Source: an uncultured Sphingomonadaceae bacterium (GTDB lineage: Bacteria > Pseudomonadota > Alphaproteobacteria > Sphingomonadales > Sphingomonadaceae). Taken from it: a stretch of 64,000 nt of DNA. Below the pieces are notes generated by a model that was not told the DNA's origin, made no database searches, and saw only the letters and a program-made list of their open reading frames with translations. The stretch covers positions 1 to 64,000 of the forward strand of contig CAJXSN010000004.1 of NCBI GenBank assembly GCA_913060895.1, written 5' to 3'. The stretch's first letter is position 1; every line of letters begins with the position of its first letter. The translations under genes and the position numbers were made by a program. Shown one piece after another: positions 1 to 7,896 of the stretch.

Positions 1-48
1 TCTACACAGAGTAGATCGTCGGCAGCGTCAGATGTGTATAAGAGACAG
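1..48 (+). other. Illumina Nextera i5 adapter (assembly artefact)
   Basis: These bases are library-preparation sequence, not genome. Bases 1-7 match the end of the P5 primer, 8-15 read AGAGTAGA (the Nextera i5 index S504/N504), 16-29 read TCGTCGGCAGCGTC, and 30-48 read AGATGTGTATAAGAGACAG, the 19-base Tn5 mosaic end used in tagmentation. The genome starts at about base 49. The artefact replaces the 3' end of nrdB and adds a false tail (VSYTHLTLPT...) to its translation. Confidence 0.98.
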
Positions 49-958
49 ATTCTGTTGCGCGCTGTTCGAAGAAGTTGGCGTGTTCCACACCGTTCAGCAG
101 CGGAGCGAGCCATGGCAGGGGGTGTTCTTCCACCATGTAGATGGGCTGCAGACCCAGCTGGCCCAGACGCCAATCGGCGATGTAGCGGATGTATTTCTTG
201 ATTTCCTTCGGCGTCATGCCGGACACGGGGCCCATTTCGAACGCCAGGTCGATGAAGTTGTCCTCCAGACGGACAGACTTCTGGCAGATGTCGATGATGT
301 TTTCCTTCACCTGCTTGGTATAGCAGTCTCGTTCGCGCACGAATTCGTGGAACAGCTTGATGATGCCTTCGCAATGCAGGCTTTCATCGCGGACCGACCA
401 GCTGACGATCTGGCCCATGCCCTTCATCTTGTTGAAGCGCGGGAAGTTCATCAACATGGCGAAACTGGCGAACAGCTGCATGCCCTCGGTAAAGCCGCCG
501 AACACGGCCAGCGTGCAAGCAATGTCTTCGTCGGTGTCCACGCCAAACTGCTGCAGGAAGTCGTGCTTGTCCTTCATCTCCTCGTATTCGAGGAAGGCGC
601 TGTATTCGCTTTCGGGCATACCGATCGTGTCGAGCAGGTGGCTGTAGGCCGCGATGTGCACCGTCTCCATATTGGAGAACGCGGTGAGCATCATCTTGAT
701 TTCGGTCGGTTTGAACACGCGGCCATATTTGTCGTGGTAGCAATCCTGCACCTCGACATCGGCCTGCGTGAAGAAACGGAAAATCTGGGTCAGCAGATTA
801 CGCTCGTGCTCGGAGATTTTCTGCGCCCAGTCGCGGCAATCTTCACCCAGGGGCACTTCTTCGGGCATCCAGTGGATCTGCTGCTGCAGTTTCCAGAAAT
901 CATACGCCCACGGATATTCGAACGGCTTGTAGGTCTTGCGGGCTTCGAGCAACGACAT
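49..958 (-). CDS. nrdB: Ribonucleoside-diphosphate reductase, beta (small) subunit, 3'-truncated
   Basis: This is the radical-generating subunit of class Ia ribonucleotide reductase, which works with NrdA to make dNTPs in the cytoplasm. About 303 genomic residues remain. Putative diiron ligands are Glu69, Glu98, His101, Glu158, Glu192 and His195, the last two in DESLHCEG. Tyr105 lies four residues after His101, where class Ia enzymes carry the radical tyrosine. The N-terminus starts directly in the ferritin-like fold, with no ATP-cone. Translation runs into adapter sequence after QRATE, so the C-terminal tail that docks into NrdA is missing. This is a contig-end artefact, not a biological truncation. 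nrdA lies 3.2 kb away on the same strand with five unrelated genes between. Confidence 0.96.
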
Positions 959-1348
959 GTTGTGTCTCCGTGGGTAAAATAGCGTCTTATATTGGGGTTT
1001 ACAGAATCACAGGGGTGATTCGATAGCAACCCTGCCCAATGGTTCGGGGATAAGCTGTGGGCGCCTTGGCCCCCACCCGTAACCCTGCGCCAACCAAGGA
1101 CCAAAAGAGGTGAAAACGGGCGCGCGAACCGCTCCGTTGATTGAATATAGCCTAGCACAAAGAAGCCGCGATGGCACACGATCAACGCAGGGATGAGGGC
1201 AAAAAACAGCGCCGCCGATGCATCCTGACGGAGGCTGCGCATGGCCTGTTCTTCATCTGCGATGAACCGAGGAACAGCAAGCAAGGCCGACCGTTAATTA
1301 AGCATAACCCATTCAAATGGAGCGGCAAACCCGCCCGGAAAGAATATT
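959..1348. promoter_or_regulatory. Intergenic region upstream of nrdB, with a GAATCAC/GTGATTC dyad
   Basis: This divergent 390-base gap lies between nrdB (minus) and the DUF2171 gene (plus). Bases 1004-1021 read GAATCACAGGGGTGATTC, a perfect 7-base inverted repeat around AGGG, about 46-63 bases before the nrdB start. Each arm contains a GANTC site, the target of the alphaproteobacterial CcrM methylase. The minus-strand 13-mer CTGTGATTCTGTA (1012-1000) recurs with one mismatch upstream of nrdA at 6542-6530. The rest of the gap shows no convincing gene; a 61-codon open frame at 1171-1356 has no recognisable features. Confidence 0.5.
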
Positions 1349-1591
1349 ATGTTTGAGAAGATTCGCATCAAGGAACACATGGAAATCGCCAACTCGGAAG
1401 GCGTGCATGTCGGCACTGTCGACGAGGTAGTGGATGACAAGATCAAGCTGACCAAGTCGGACAGCATGGACGATATGCACCACTTTCTGATGATCGACGA
1501 TATCGAGGAAATTGCGGAGAACCGCATTGTGTTGAAGAAGACTGCGCAAATCCCCACCGGCCTAGGCAACAAGGCCGAAATGACCTCCTGA
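1349..1591 (+). CDS. DUF2171 family protein
   Basis: This 80-residue cytoplasmic protein of the DUF2171 family has unknown function. The sequence has the family pattern of a short beta-rich domain: an N-terminal segment around IKEHMEI, a GVHVGTVDEV strand-turn-strand, and a SDSMDDMHHFLMI segment. It resembles PRC-barrel-like folds, though that is only inference. It is acidic, with no signal peptide or membrane segment. ATG at 1349 follows a purine-rich GGAAAGAA stretch that can serve as ribosome binding site. It stands alone on the plus strand and is followed by a terminator-like hairpin at 1636-1687. Confidence 0.8.
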   Translation: MFEKIRIKEHMEIANSEGVHVGTVDEVVDDKIKLTKSDSMDDMHHFLMIDDIEEIAENRIVLKKTAQIPTGLGNKAEMTS

Positions 1592-1635
1592 TCCGACAGA
1601 TATTTTCTGCCTGTCTTTAAGGGCAGCAGAAACAG

Positions 1636-1687
1636 AAGCCCGGCGCTTGCAAAAGCCTCAAAGAGGTTATGTGAGGCCGGGCTTTTT
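1636..1687. terminator. Terminator-like hairpin between convergent genes
   Basis: AAGCCCGGC at 1636-1644 pairs with GCCGGGCTT at 1676-1684, followed by a T run on the plus strand. The loop is long (31 bases) and contains a smaller possible stem (GCCTCA/TGAGG). It lies between the convergent DUF2171 gene and the GntP permease gene. A second, weaker hairpin (CTGCC/GGCAG near 1608-1626) lies just before it. Confidence 0.65.
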
Positions 1688-1732
1688 ACGTTGGGTACGT
1701 ATTGGCCGTACAGCATACGATCCGCGTAGAAA

Positions 1733-3091
1733 TCAGATCAGCATGGCCAATGCTATTGTAGCGGCAGTGGCAATAACCGGCACGACCACAGTGACGACGC
1801 CGATATCCTTATACCCTTCTTTATGCGTCAGACCTGTAATCGTCAGCATCGCAATCACCGCCCCGCAATGGGGCAGGGAATCGAGCCCCCCGCTGGCCAT
1901 CGCGACCAGCCGGTGCAGCTCCTCCGGCGCTATGCCCAACGCCAGGTAAGGCTCAGCCAGCGTTTGCATGAAAATCTGCATTCCGCCCGAGGCAGAGCCG
2001 GTTATGCCCGATACCGCACTGGCCGCGGCGAACATGGATACCAAAGGCGGCAGGTCCAGCCCAAGCACCGTCTGTGTAAACAGGGCAAAGCCGCCGGTCT
2101 GCGCCACTACCCCGCCGAACCCGATTACTGCAGATGTTGCCATCAGCGGCATAATCGCATCCTGCGTCCCCTCGCCCAGCGCCTTCATCGGCGCGCGTCG
2201 CACGGCGGGGAACAGGGCCAGCGCCACAATGCTTGCCAACAGCAAAGCGATGGAAGGCCACAGCACCGGCTGGGCCTGCGCGAATTGCAGCAGCGGCGTG
2301 GTATCACCTACACCAGCCAACGTCAGCAAACGCGGGGCGAGAATGGTCCCGATCACCAGCAGTAGCGGCAGCAGCGCCAGCCACCATTTAGGGATATCTT
2401 TGGCGATGGCATCCAGATCGGGGATCACATCGCGCGGGCCGGGTTCGAACCCCTCGCCCGCCGCCTGCGCCTTCACCCGCTCCCGCTCCAGATACATCAT
2501 ACCAAGGGCGAACATCAGCGCGCCGCCGAACAGGCCCAGCCCGCTGGCTGCAAACAGATCAGTGCCGAGCGTCAGAGTGGGGATGACATTGTGAATGGAA
2601 GGCGTACCCGGCAGCGCGGTCAGAGTGAATGTGCCCGCCCCCAGCGCCGCCGCACCGCAAAACAACCGCTTGGGAATGTTCGCTTCTTTCAGCAGGCGAA
2701 GGCCGAGGGGATACATGGCGAAAATGACCACGAACACCACCACCCCGCCATAAGTCAGCAGGGCGCACGACAATACCGTGATCCACAGCGCCCGGTGCGC
2801 CCCCAAAGCGCGGACCAGCGCCATCGCGATGGACGTGGCTGCATGGCTTTCGCCCATAATCCGTCCGAACATCGCCCCTGCGGCAAACAGCATAAAGAAC
2901 CGCCCGGCGAACGTGAACGCGCCCAAATCGCCGAAAGTGTAGGCGTCCGTCAGGCTTTCAGCGAGCGGCAACGCATTGGTCGCAATCACCACCAGCGAAC
3001 AGATGACGGATGCAAAGATGATATTCACATCGCGCAGCGCCAGCCAGATCAGCAGGCCAAGGCCCACCAGCAATCCCAATATTCCGAGCAT
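1733..3091 (-). CDS. GntP-family gluconate/organic-acid:H+ symporter
   Basis: A 452-residue polytopic inner-membrane permease, hydrophobic along nearly its whole length with about 12 predicted membrane segments. It fits the GntP family (gluconate, D-serine, hydroxybutyrate and related acids with protons). Family-like features include ALPGTPSIHNVIPT in the first half, the glycine/serine-rich AVSGITGSASGGMQIFMQ segment, and the C-terminal SLPHCGAVIAMLTITGLTHKE followed by YKDIG. Length is typical. The substrate cannot be told from sequence; no sugar-acid catabolic genes lie beside it. It is downstream of the small membrane protein at 3187-3360 with about 95 bases between. Confidence 0.85.
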   Translation of the reverse strand: MLGILGLLVGLGLLIWLALRDVNIIFASVICSLVVIATNALPLAESLTDAYTFGDLGAFTFAGRFFMLFAAGAMFGRIMGESHAATSIAMALVRALGAHRALWITVLSCALLTYGGVVVFVVIFAMYPLGLRLLKEANIPKRLFCGAAALGAGTFTLTALPGTPSIHNVIPTLTLGTDLFAASGLGLFGGALMFALGMMYLERERVKAQAAGEGFEPGPRDVIPDLDAIAKDIPKWWLALLPLLLVIGTILAPRLLTLAGVGDTTPLLQFAQAQPVLWPSIALLLASIVALALFPAVRRAPMKALGEGTQDAIMPLMATSAVIGFGGVVAQTGGFALFTQTVLGLDLPPLVSMFAAASAVSGITGSASGGMQIFMQTLAEPYLALGIAPEELHRLVAMASGGLDSLPHCGAVIAMLTITGLTHKEGYKDIGVVTVVVPVIATAATIALAMLI

Positions 3092-3186
3092 GAAAGGCCC
3101 CTTCCCTAGAGGCGGGGTTTAATCACAGTGCGAAAGGTAAGGGAAGCACGAGCGGCCAATGGCGAGGGACCCCCACGCCCGGCGCG

Positions 3187-3360
3187 TCAAATCAAAAGGT
3201 CCACCACTGGCCAGATCAGGGCCGCCGCCAGCGCTGTCATGGCCGCCGCAAACCCGCGCCCCATCGTGCGCTGCCGCGCTCCGATCCCGCTCCAAAAGAC
3301 GAACGCACCGATCATCAGCAGTACCGTACCGCCGAGGCGAAAGATGAGTTCGGCTGTCAT
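3187..3360 (-). CDS. Small two-segment membrane protein (57 aa)
   Basis: A short unrecognised protein (MTAELIFRLGG... to ...WPVVDLLI). Two hydrophobic segments (about residues 5-24 and 38-53) flank a basic loop (GARQRTMGRG), giving a probable hairpin in the inner membrane. The stop codon of the upstream lipoprotein gene lies only 12 bases before its ATG, so they are probably cotranscribed. The clean signal of hydrophobic-basic-hydrophobic and operon position are the support; no homologue is claimed. Confidence 0.55.
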   Translation of the reverse strand: MTAELIFRLGGTVLLMIGAFVFWSGIGARQRTMGRGFAAAMTALAAALIWPVVDLLI

Positions 3361-3372
3361 AGAGCTAGCTGC

Positions 3373-3660
3373 TTAGCCGCGCCGTTTCGAACCGAAGAAC
3401 GATCCGCCGCCTAATACGCTGATGCCGACGAAAAAGCCGAAGTCATACCAGCCCCCGCGATTGGGCACAGCGTAGACGGCGATGTCCGGATTGAAGAGCG
3501 ATCCGATGAATGACCACGGGAAGATAAACCCGTGCCAGAGCCCCCACCAAAACCCCGGCGCGCTGACATCTTTCACTACACCAGCATCGATTTGAGAGGC
3601 GCAGCCGGAAAGGAGCAGAGCAACTCCAAACAAGAGGACCGCTCTGCTCCCAGACTTCAT
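3373..3660 (-). CDS. Predicted membrane lipoprotein (95 aa)
   Basis: The N-terminus is a lipoprotein signal: positive MKSGSR, a hydrophobic core, and lipobox LLSGC with Cys20. The mature part has GFWWGLWHGFIFPWSFIGSLF and the C-terminal pattern NRGGWYDFGFFVGISVLGGG, recalling a widespread family of small lipoproteins of unknown function. The ATG at 3660 overlaps the stop of the upstream GIY-YIG gene (ATGA), which fixes this start over a longer upstream reading. It forms a three-gene unit with the GIY-YIG gene and the 57-residue membrane protein. Lgt, needed to lipidate it, is encoded at 36758-37639. Confidence 0.75.
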   Translation of the reverse strand: MKSGSRAVLLFGVALLLSGCASQIDAGVVKDVSAPGFWWGLWHGFIFPWSFIGSLFNPDIAVYAVPNRGGWYDFGFFVGISVLGGGSFFGSKRRG

Positions 3661-4004
3661 CGCAATAATCCGGCCAAAACGTTGTGCTGCTGATTCAGCG
3701 GCGGGCAAAACTTCCTTATCAAATCCTGCTCAATTTGATCGCACTCTCCTTCGGAGTAGCAAAGGCTGCCGCCTACATGGGACATGCCCAACCGAAGCGC
3801 CGCATCAAATTTCTCGTGATTTGGACTTGGTCGGTCGGCCAAATTTTTCGACTTCCCGACATATAGAACATTGAATGTACCATTTCGAAGCAGCGCCCCA
3901 AAGAGATACACCCCTTGATGCTGCTTAAACCTTTCATAAGGCCCTATCATGCCAAAATTATGAAGTGATCCGCTTGCACCTGCAAACTTGTGTAGTACTG
4001 ACAT
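3657..4004 (-). CDS. GIY-YIG nuclease-like protein
   Basis: A 115-residue protein with the order of GIY-YIG nuclease motifs: GVYLF (the GIY strand), LYVGKSKN (the YIG strand), a charged helix with EGECDQIEQDLI carrying the expected metal-binding Glu, and CPPLNQQ with the conserved Asn near the end. The Arg usually found after the YIG strand may be the one in LADRP. There is no extra DNA-binding domain. The sequence AAGGA lies 6 bases before the ATG at 4004; a second ATG at 4007 and a TTG at 4010 are less well spaced. Base composition is more AT-rich than nrdA or nrdB, which suggests acquisition. It sits between the two ribonucleotide reductase genes. Substrate unknown. Confidence 0.7.
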   Translation of the reverse strand: MSVLHKFAGASGSLHNFGMIGPYERFKQHQGVYLFGALLRNGTFNVLYVGKSKNLADRPSPNHEKFDAALRLGMSHVGGSLCYSEGECDQIEQDLIRKFCPPLNQQHNVLAGLLR

Positions 4005-4106
4005 CATCAATCCTTCGCTTCGTCGATGAAGGGATTGACGCCGAGCTTCAAATCGCCTGAAACGCTCGTTGTATGGTCCGCCATCCCTTCGATGGTTGAT
4101 CGAGGC

Positions 4107-4133
4107 TCGGGGTCAGCCACAAACTGACCCCGA
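4107..4133. terminator. Perfect 10-base inverted repeat downstream of nrdA
   Basis: TCGGGGTCAG (4107-4116) pairs with CTGACCCCGA (4124-4133) around a 7-base loop. It lies about 50 bases past the nrdA stop. There is no T run on the minus (nrdA) side; a run of five T follows on the plus strand after six bases. It probably marks the 3' end of the nrdA transcript, but a classical intrinsic terminator is not proven. The remaining bases from 4005 to 4180 show no gene. Confidence 0.45.
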
Positions 4134-4180
4134 CCTCACTTTTTCCCGAGTTTCAGATCGGAAATTCTGCTGTGCCGCCC

Positions 4181-6247
4181 TCACTGGCAGCTCAGGCATT
4201 CCTCGTAATCGGTTTCCTGCTCGCCCAATTCCGCCTTCAGCTCGATTTCCTTGGCGTCGGACGTGTTGTCCGCTTCCACGCCGCCGGCGAAGCCTGCGCG
4301 GTGGAGCGATTTGCTGCGTAGGTAATAGAGCGACTTGATGCCCTTCTCCCACGCCTGGAAGTGCAACATCAGCAAGTCCCATTTGTCCACGTCCGCCGGG
4401 ATGAACAGGTTCAGCGACTGCGCCTGATCGATATAGGGCGCGCGGTCGGCGGCGAATTCGAGCAGATAGCGCTGGTCGATTTCGAAGCTGGTCTTGAACA
4501 CTGCCTTTTCCTCTGTGGTGAGGAAATCGAGATGCGCGACGCTGCCGCCCTTTTCGAGGATGGAATTCCACACATTGTTGGAATCCTTGCTCTTCTTCTG
4601 GAGAATTTTCTCCAGATAGGGGTTCTTCACCACGAAACTGCCCGAGAGGGTTTTGTGGGTGTAGATATTGGCCGGGATCGGTTCGATGCAGGCGCTGGTG
4701 CCGCCGCAAATGATCGAAATCGATGCGGTCGGCGCGATCGCCATTTTGCAGCTGAACCGCTCCATCGCGCCCATATCGGCGGCATCGGGGCAGGGCCCGC
4801 GCTCCTGAGCCAGCATCAGCGAGGCTTCTTCTGCCTTACCGCTGATATATTTGAACATCTTCTCGTTCCACGCCTTGGCCATCGGGCCTTCCAGTGGAAG
4901 GTTTTTCGACTGGAGGAACGAGTGGAAGCCCATGACGCCAAGGCCCACGGACCTCTCGCGGCTGGCGGAATATTTCGCCCGCGCCATCTCGTCCGGTGCG
5001 CGGTCGATGTAATCCTGCAGGACATTGTCGAGGAAGCGCATGATGTCTTCCACGAAATCCTTCTCGTCCTTCCACTCATCCCATTTTTCAAGATTGAGCG
5101 ACGACAGGCAGCACACCGCCGTCCGGTCGTTGCCCAAATGGTCGATACCGGTGGGCAGGGTAATTTCGCTGCACAGGTTGGAGGTGGAAACCTTCAGGCC
5201 CAGATCGCGGTGATGCTTTGGCATCATGCGGTTCACCGTATCGTTGAACACGATGTAGGGTTCACCTGTCGCAAGGCGCGTTTCAACCAGTTTCTGGAAC
5301 AGGCTGCGCGCATCCACGGTGGAGCGCACTTCGCCGGTCTTGGGCGAGACAAGGTCGAATTCCTCGCCCGCGCGCACAGCTTCCATAAATTTGTCGGTCA
5401 GCAAAACGCCGTGATGCAGATTCAGCGCCTTGCGGTTGAAATCGCCGCTGGGTTTGCGGATTTCGAGGAATTCCTCGATTTCCGGGTGCGACACATCGAG
5501 ATAGCAGGCCGCCGAACCGCGCCGTAGCGAACCTTGCGAAATGGCCAGCGTCAGGCTGTCCATAACGCGCACGAACGGGATGATGCCACTGGTCTTGCCG
5601 TTGAGGCCCACAGGCTCTCCGATACCGCGCACATTGCCCCAATAGGTGCCGATGCCGCCGCCCTTGCTGGCCAGCCAGACATTCTCGTTCCACGTATCGA
5701 CAATGCCGCCAAGGCTGTCGGACACAGAGTTCAGATAGCAGGAAATCGGCAGACCACGGCTGGTGCCGCCATTGGACAGAACCGGAGTTGCGGGCATGAA
5801 CCAAAGCGAGGAAATGTAGTCGTACAGGCGCTGCGCATGGGCCTGATCATCGGCATAGGCATCGGCCACGCGGGCGAACAGATCCTGAAAACTTTCTCCG
5901 GGCAGCAGATAGCGGTCGATCAGTGTTTCCTTGCCGAACTCCGTCAGCAGCGCATCGCGGGTATCATCGGTGGTGATGGTGAAGCGGCGGTCGTTGACCT
6001 TGGAGCTGTCCTCCGCATCCTTCTTGCCATTGGCGTCGGCCATCGCCTTAGCCGCTTCGCCCAGCGCATTGGCCGTGGCGGTCGCAGTGGCCGTATTGAT
6101 TTCGACCTGCGTAAGGGCATCGGTGCCGGCATCGCTTTTGCCCATCGTCACGGCTTTATCCTCCAGCTCGGCACTCTTTGTCTCAGGCGCAACATCGTCC
6201 AGCGTATCCGTATCGGTCACCGCATCATCCCCAGATTTGAAATCCAT
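4181..6247 (-). CDS. nrdA: Ribonucleoside-diphosphate reductase, alpha (large) subunit
   Basis: The catalytic subunit of class Ia ribonucleotide reductase, about 688 residues. Active-site residues are visible: Cys170 in LPISCYLNS, the N-x-C-x-E motif in SNLCSEITLP, the partner cysteine in TAVCCLSSLNL, and the C-terminal thioredoxin-shuttle pair in EECLSCQ. Residues 1 to about 86 are a low-complexity Ala/Thr/Asp-rich stretch instead of an ATP-cone, so classical dATP inhibition through an N-terminal cone is not expected. GAGG lies 6 bases before the ATG at 6247; another ATG at 6250 is adjacent, and the frame stays open to 6511, but that extension looks non-coding. The upstream gap is rich in GANTC sites. 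Confidence 0.96.
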   Translation of the reverse strand: MDFKSGDDAVTDTDTLDDVAPETKSAELEDKAVTMGKSDAGTDALTQVEINTATATATANALGEAAKAMADANGKKDAEDSSKVNDRRFTITTDDTRDALLTEFGKETLIDRYLLPGESFQDLFARVADAYADDQAHAQRLYDYISSLWFMPATPVLSNGGTSRGLPISCYLNSVSDSLGGIVDTWNENVWLASKGGGIGTYWGNVRGIGEPVGLNGKTSGIIPFVRVMDSLTLAISQGSLRRGSAACYLDVSHPEIEEFLEIRKPSGDFNRKALNLHHGVLLTDKFMEAVRAGEEFDLVSPKTGEVRSTVDARSLFQKLVETRLATGEPYIVFNDTVNRMMPKHHRDLGLKVSTSNLCSEITLPTGIDHLGNDRTAVCCLSSLNLEKWDEWKDEKDFVEDIMRFLDNVLQDYIDRAPDEMARAKYSASRERSVGLGVMGFHSFLQSKNLPLEGPMAKAWNEKMFKYISGKAEEASLMLAQERGPCPDAADMGAMERFSCKMAIAPTASISIICGGTSACIEPIPANIYTHKTLSGSFVVKNPYLEKILQKKSKDSNNVWNSILEKGGSVAHLDFLTTEEKAVFKTSFEIDQRYLLEFAADRAPYIDQAQSLNLFIPADVDKWDLLMLHFQAWEKGIKSLYYLRSKSLHRAGFAGGVEADNTSDAKEIELKAELGEQETDYEECLSCQ

Positions 6248-6789
6248 CATTCGCCTCACGCCTTTGTCCGGTACGGCTTGCGAGTCGCGCAGCGCCATCA
6301 CCGATGTTCCACATTCGTTCTCACGAGTCGAGTGTCGTGGCGAAGCACGAAGTCCGTCTCGCATATAAGAAGCCTGGCCGGGTTTTCCCGTCCCCCATCT
6401 GCCCCCCGTTTCGTCCACAGGGTGTGACTGAACCGTCTGCCCGGGTGAATCCGCTCCCCCTGCGCATATCCGCACAAAAGCGACAGATCCGACTAGGTTT
6501 TGGGCTCGCAATCCCTGTGAACCACTAGATACTGAATCACAGCGGCCTTTCGCGCAAGTGGGTAAATGGCGTTTTAACCCACAACTCAGGTCGCAGAACG
6601 CGGTGTATTAGCCTGCTACAACGCAGCGACGCGTGGACCAAGCTGGACTTAGCCGGTGCGCAAGATCAAAAATGAATCTGCGCAAAAATTTTATCTGGGA
6701 AAACTGCGCGCGCAGGCCATTGAATCAATCGAATCGAGAAACGCAATTTTCGTGCGTCTCAATTGTGTAGGCAGGCCGATATGATCTTG
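6248..6789. promoter_or_regulatory. Long nrdA leader with clustered GANTC sites and a motif shared with nrdB
   Basis: No gene is supported in this 542-base gap. GANTC sites start at 6282, 6325, 6447, 6534, 6674, 6722 and 6731, against about two expected by chance. The minus-strand 13-mer CTGTGATTCAGTA (6542-6530) matches 12 of 13 bases of a motif about 50 bases before nrdB. CTGTGA (6515-6520) and TCACAG (6537-6542) form an inverted repeat with 16 bases between. If the shared motif marks the promoter, nrdA has a leader of over 250 bases. Confidence 0.45.
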
Positions 6790-7692
6790 TCAGGCGGGCG
6801 CTGCCGGATCCGCTGCAAAAGCGTGATTCGCAATCGCATCGGCAATTTCGTCCACCAGCTCCATCGGCAGATCGTGGCCCCAGCCGGGAAAGGTTTTCAG
6901 CACCGCGCCCGGAATGGCAGCGGCAGTGTCCTGCCCGCCGGCAAGCTTCACAAGCGGATCATCCTCGCCATGCAGAACCAGCGCGGGCACGCGCACATCC
7001 TTCAGCCGCGCACGCCGGTCACCGTCGTCGATGATCGCGGCCATCTGGCGAACCATGCCCTCGGGATAGACGCTGCGCCGCACGCTTTCGCGTACCCGTT
7101 CCCGCTGGCGTTCGGGATCCGGACGATAGCCGGGGCTGCCGATGGCATTGGAAATGCGGATGCCGTTTTCCACCAGCGCATCCTCCTCCATCGACGGCGA
7201 AGGCGTGGTCAGAGCCTTCATCGCCGCCTTGTCAGCCTGTGGCAGTTTGGCATTGCCGGTGGTGGACATGATGGAGGTAACGCTGAGCAGTTTGTCCGAA
7301 TAATGGATCGCCATCAATTGGGCGATCATCCCGCCCATGCTCGCACCGACGACATGCGCACGTTCGATGCCCAGACTGTCCAGCAGCGCCGCGCCATCGG
7401 CGGCCATATCTTCCAGCGTGTAAGGCACTTTGGGCCGCAGTCCGATCCGGCGGAACAGGATATGGCATACAATGCCCGGAGCCTTCGCGCCATCGAGCTT
7501 CTCGCTCAGCCCGACATCGCGGTTGTCGAAACGGATCACGCGAAAGCCCCGCTCCACCAGCGCCTCAACCAATTCCATCGGCCACAGCGTCATTTGAGCG
7601 CCCAGCCCCATCACCAGCAGCAGCGGTGGATGGGAGGGATCACCATGCTCGTCGTAATGCAGGGTCAGGTTGTTGGCTGTGGTGGTGGGCAA
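6790..7692 (-). CDS. Alpha/beta-fold hydrolase
   Basis: A 300-residue cytoplasmic alpha/beta hydrolase of unknown substrate. The nucleophile elbow is GASMGG, the oxyanion-hole region is VMGLGAQM, the likely acid is in GEDDP and the catalytic His in GWGHD. FDNRDVGLSEK and the cap region fit the esterase/epoxide-hydrolase-like group, and no signal peptide is present. The start is TTG at 7692 because a perfect GGAGG lies five bases upstream; reading from the upstream TTG at 7731 would include the ribosome binding site inside the gene. It lies upstream of nrdA on the same strand but 540 bases away, so probably not in its operon. Confidence 0.85.
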   Translation of the reverse strand: MPTTTANNLTLHYDEHGDPSHPPLLLVMGLGAQMTLWPMELVEALVERGFRVIRFDNRDVGLSEKLDGAKAPGIVCHILFRRIGLRPKVPYTLEDMAADGAALLDSLGIERAHVVGASMGGMIAQLMAIHYSDKLLSVTSIMSTTGNAKLPQADKAAMKALTTPSPSMEEDALVENGIRISNAIGSPGYRPDPERQRERVRESVRRSVYPEGMVRQMAAIIDDGDRRARLKDVRVPALVLHGEDDPLVKLAGGQDTAAAIPGAVLKTFPGWGHDLPMELVDEIADAIANHAFAADPAAPA

Positions 7693-7697
7693 GCTAA

Positions 7698-7702
7698 CCT
7701 CC
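7698..7702 (-). promoter_or_regulatory. Shine-Dalgarno site that decides a TTG start
   Basis: On the minus strand this reads GGAGG, five bases before the TTG at 7692-7690. It is the strongest ribosome binding site near this reading frame and fixes the hydrolase start at a TTG codon. Confidence 0.75.
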
Positions 7703-7896
7703 AAAAAATTAGAAACGCTGCGGCCAGACAAAGTGCGACTATTCCATAGCCGAAAATGATCGGAAACGTGTCATTTGGTCGCAGTCTATATCCTTCGCCC
7801 TGTATTCGAGCAAACCATCACGGCAGATAACAGACACAAGCACTTACCCAGCTAACAAGGCCGGTATCGCAATTACTACGAGGCCAATCTCTTCCT

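Noticed and set aside
32-982. Long plus-strand ORF beginning MCIRDR across nrdB
   Set aside because: It is antisense to nrdB and its start lies in the adapter. MCIRDR is a known product of reading the Tn5 mosaic end.
1171-1356. 61-codon plus-strand ORF before the DUF2171 gene
   Set aside because: It has no domain or ribosome binding site and overlaps the better-supported start at 1349.
2441-2453. GGGTTCGAACCCC, resembling a tRNA T-arm
   Set aside because: It lies inside the GntP permease coding sequence and no acceptor, D or anticodon arm was found around it.
6248-6511. N-terminal extension of nrdA to 6511
   Set aside because: The frame is open but the translated sequence looks random, and GAGG is well placed for the ATG at 6247.
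6515-6542. CTGTGA...TCACAG as a CRP/FNR site
   Set aside because: The spacer is 16 bases, whereas CRP-type sites have six.
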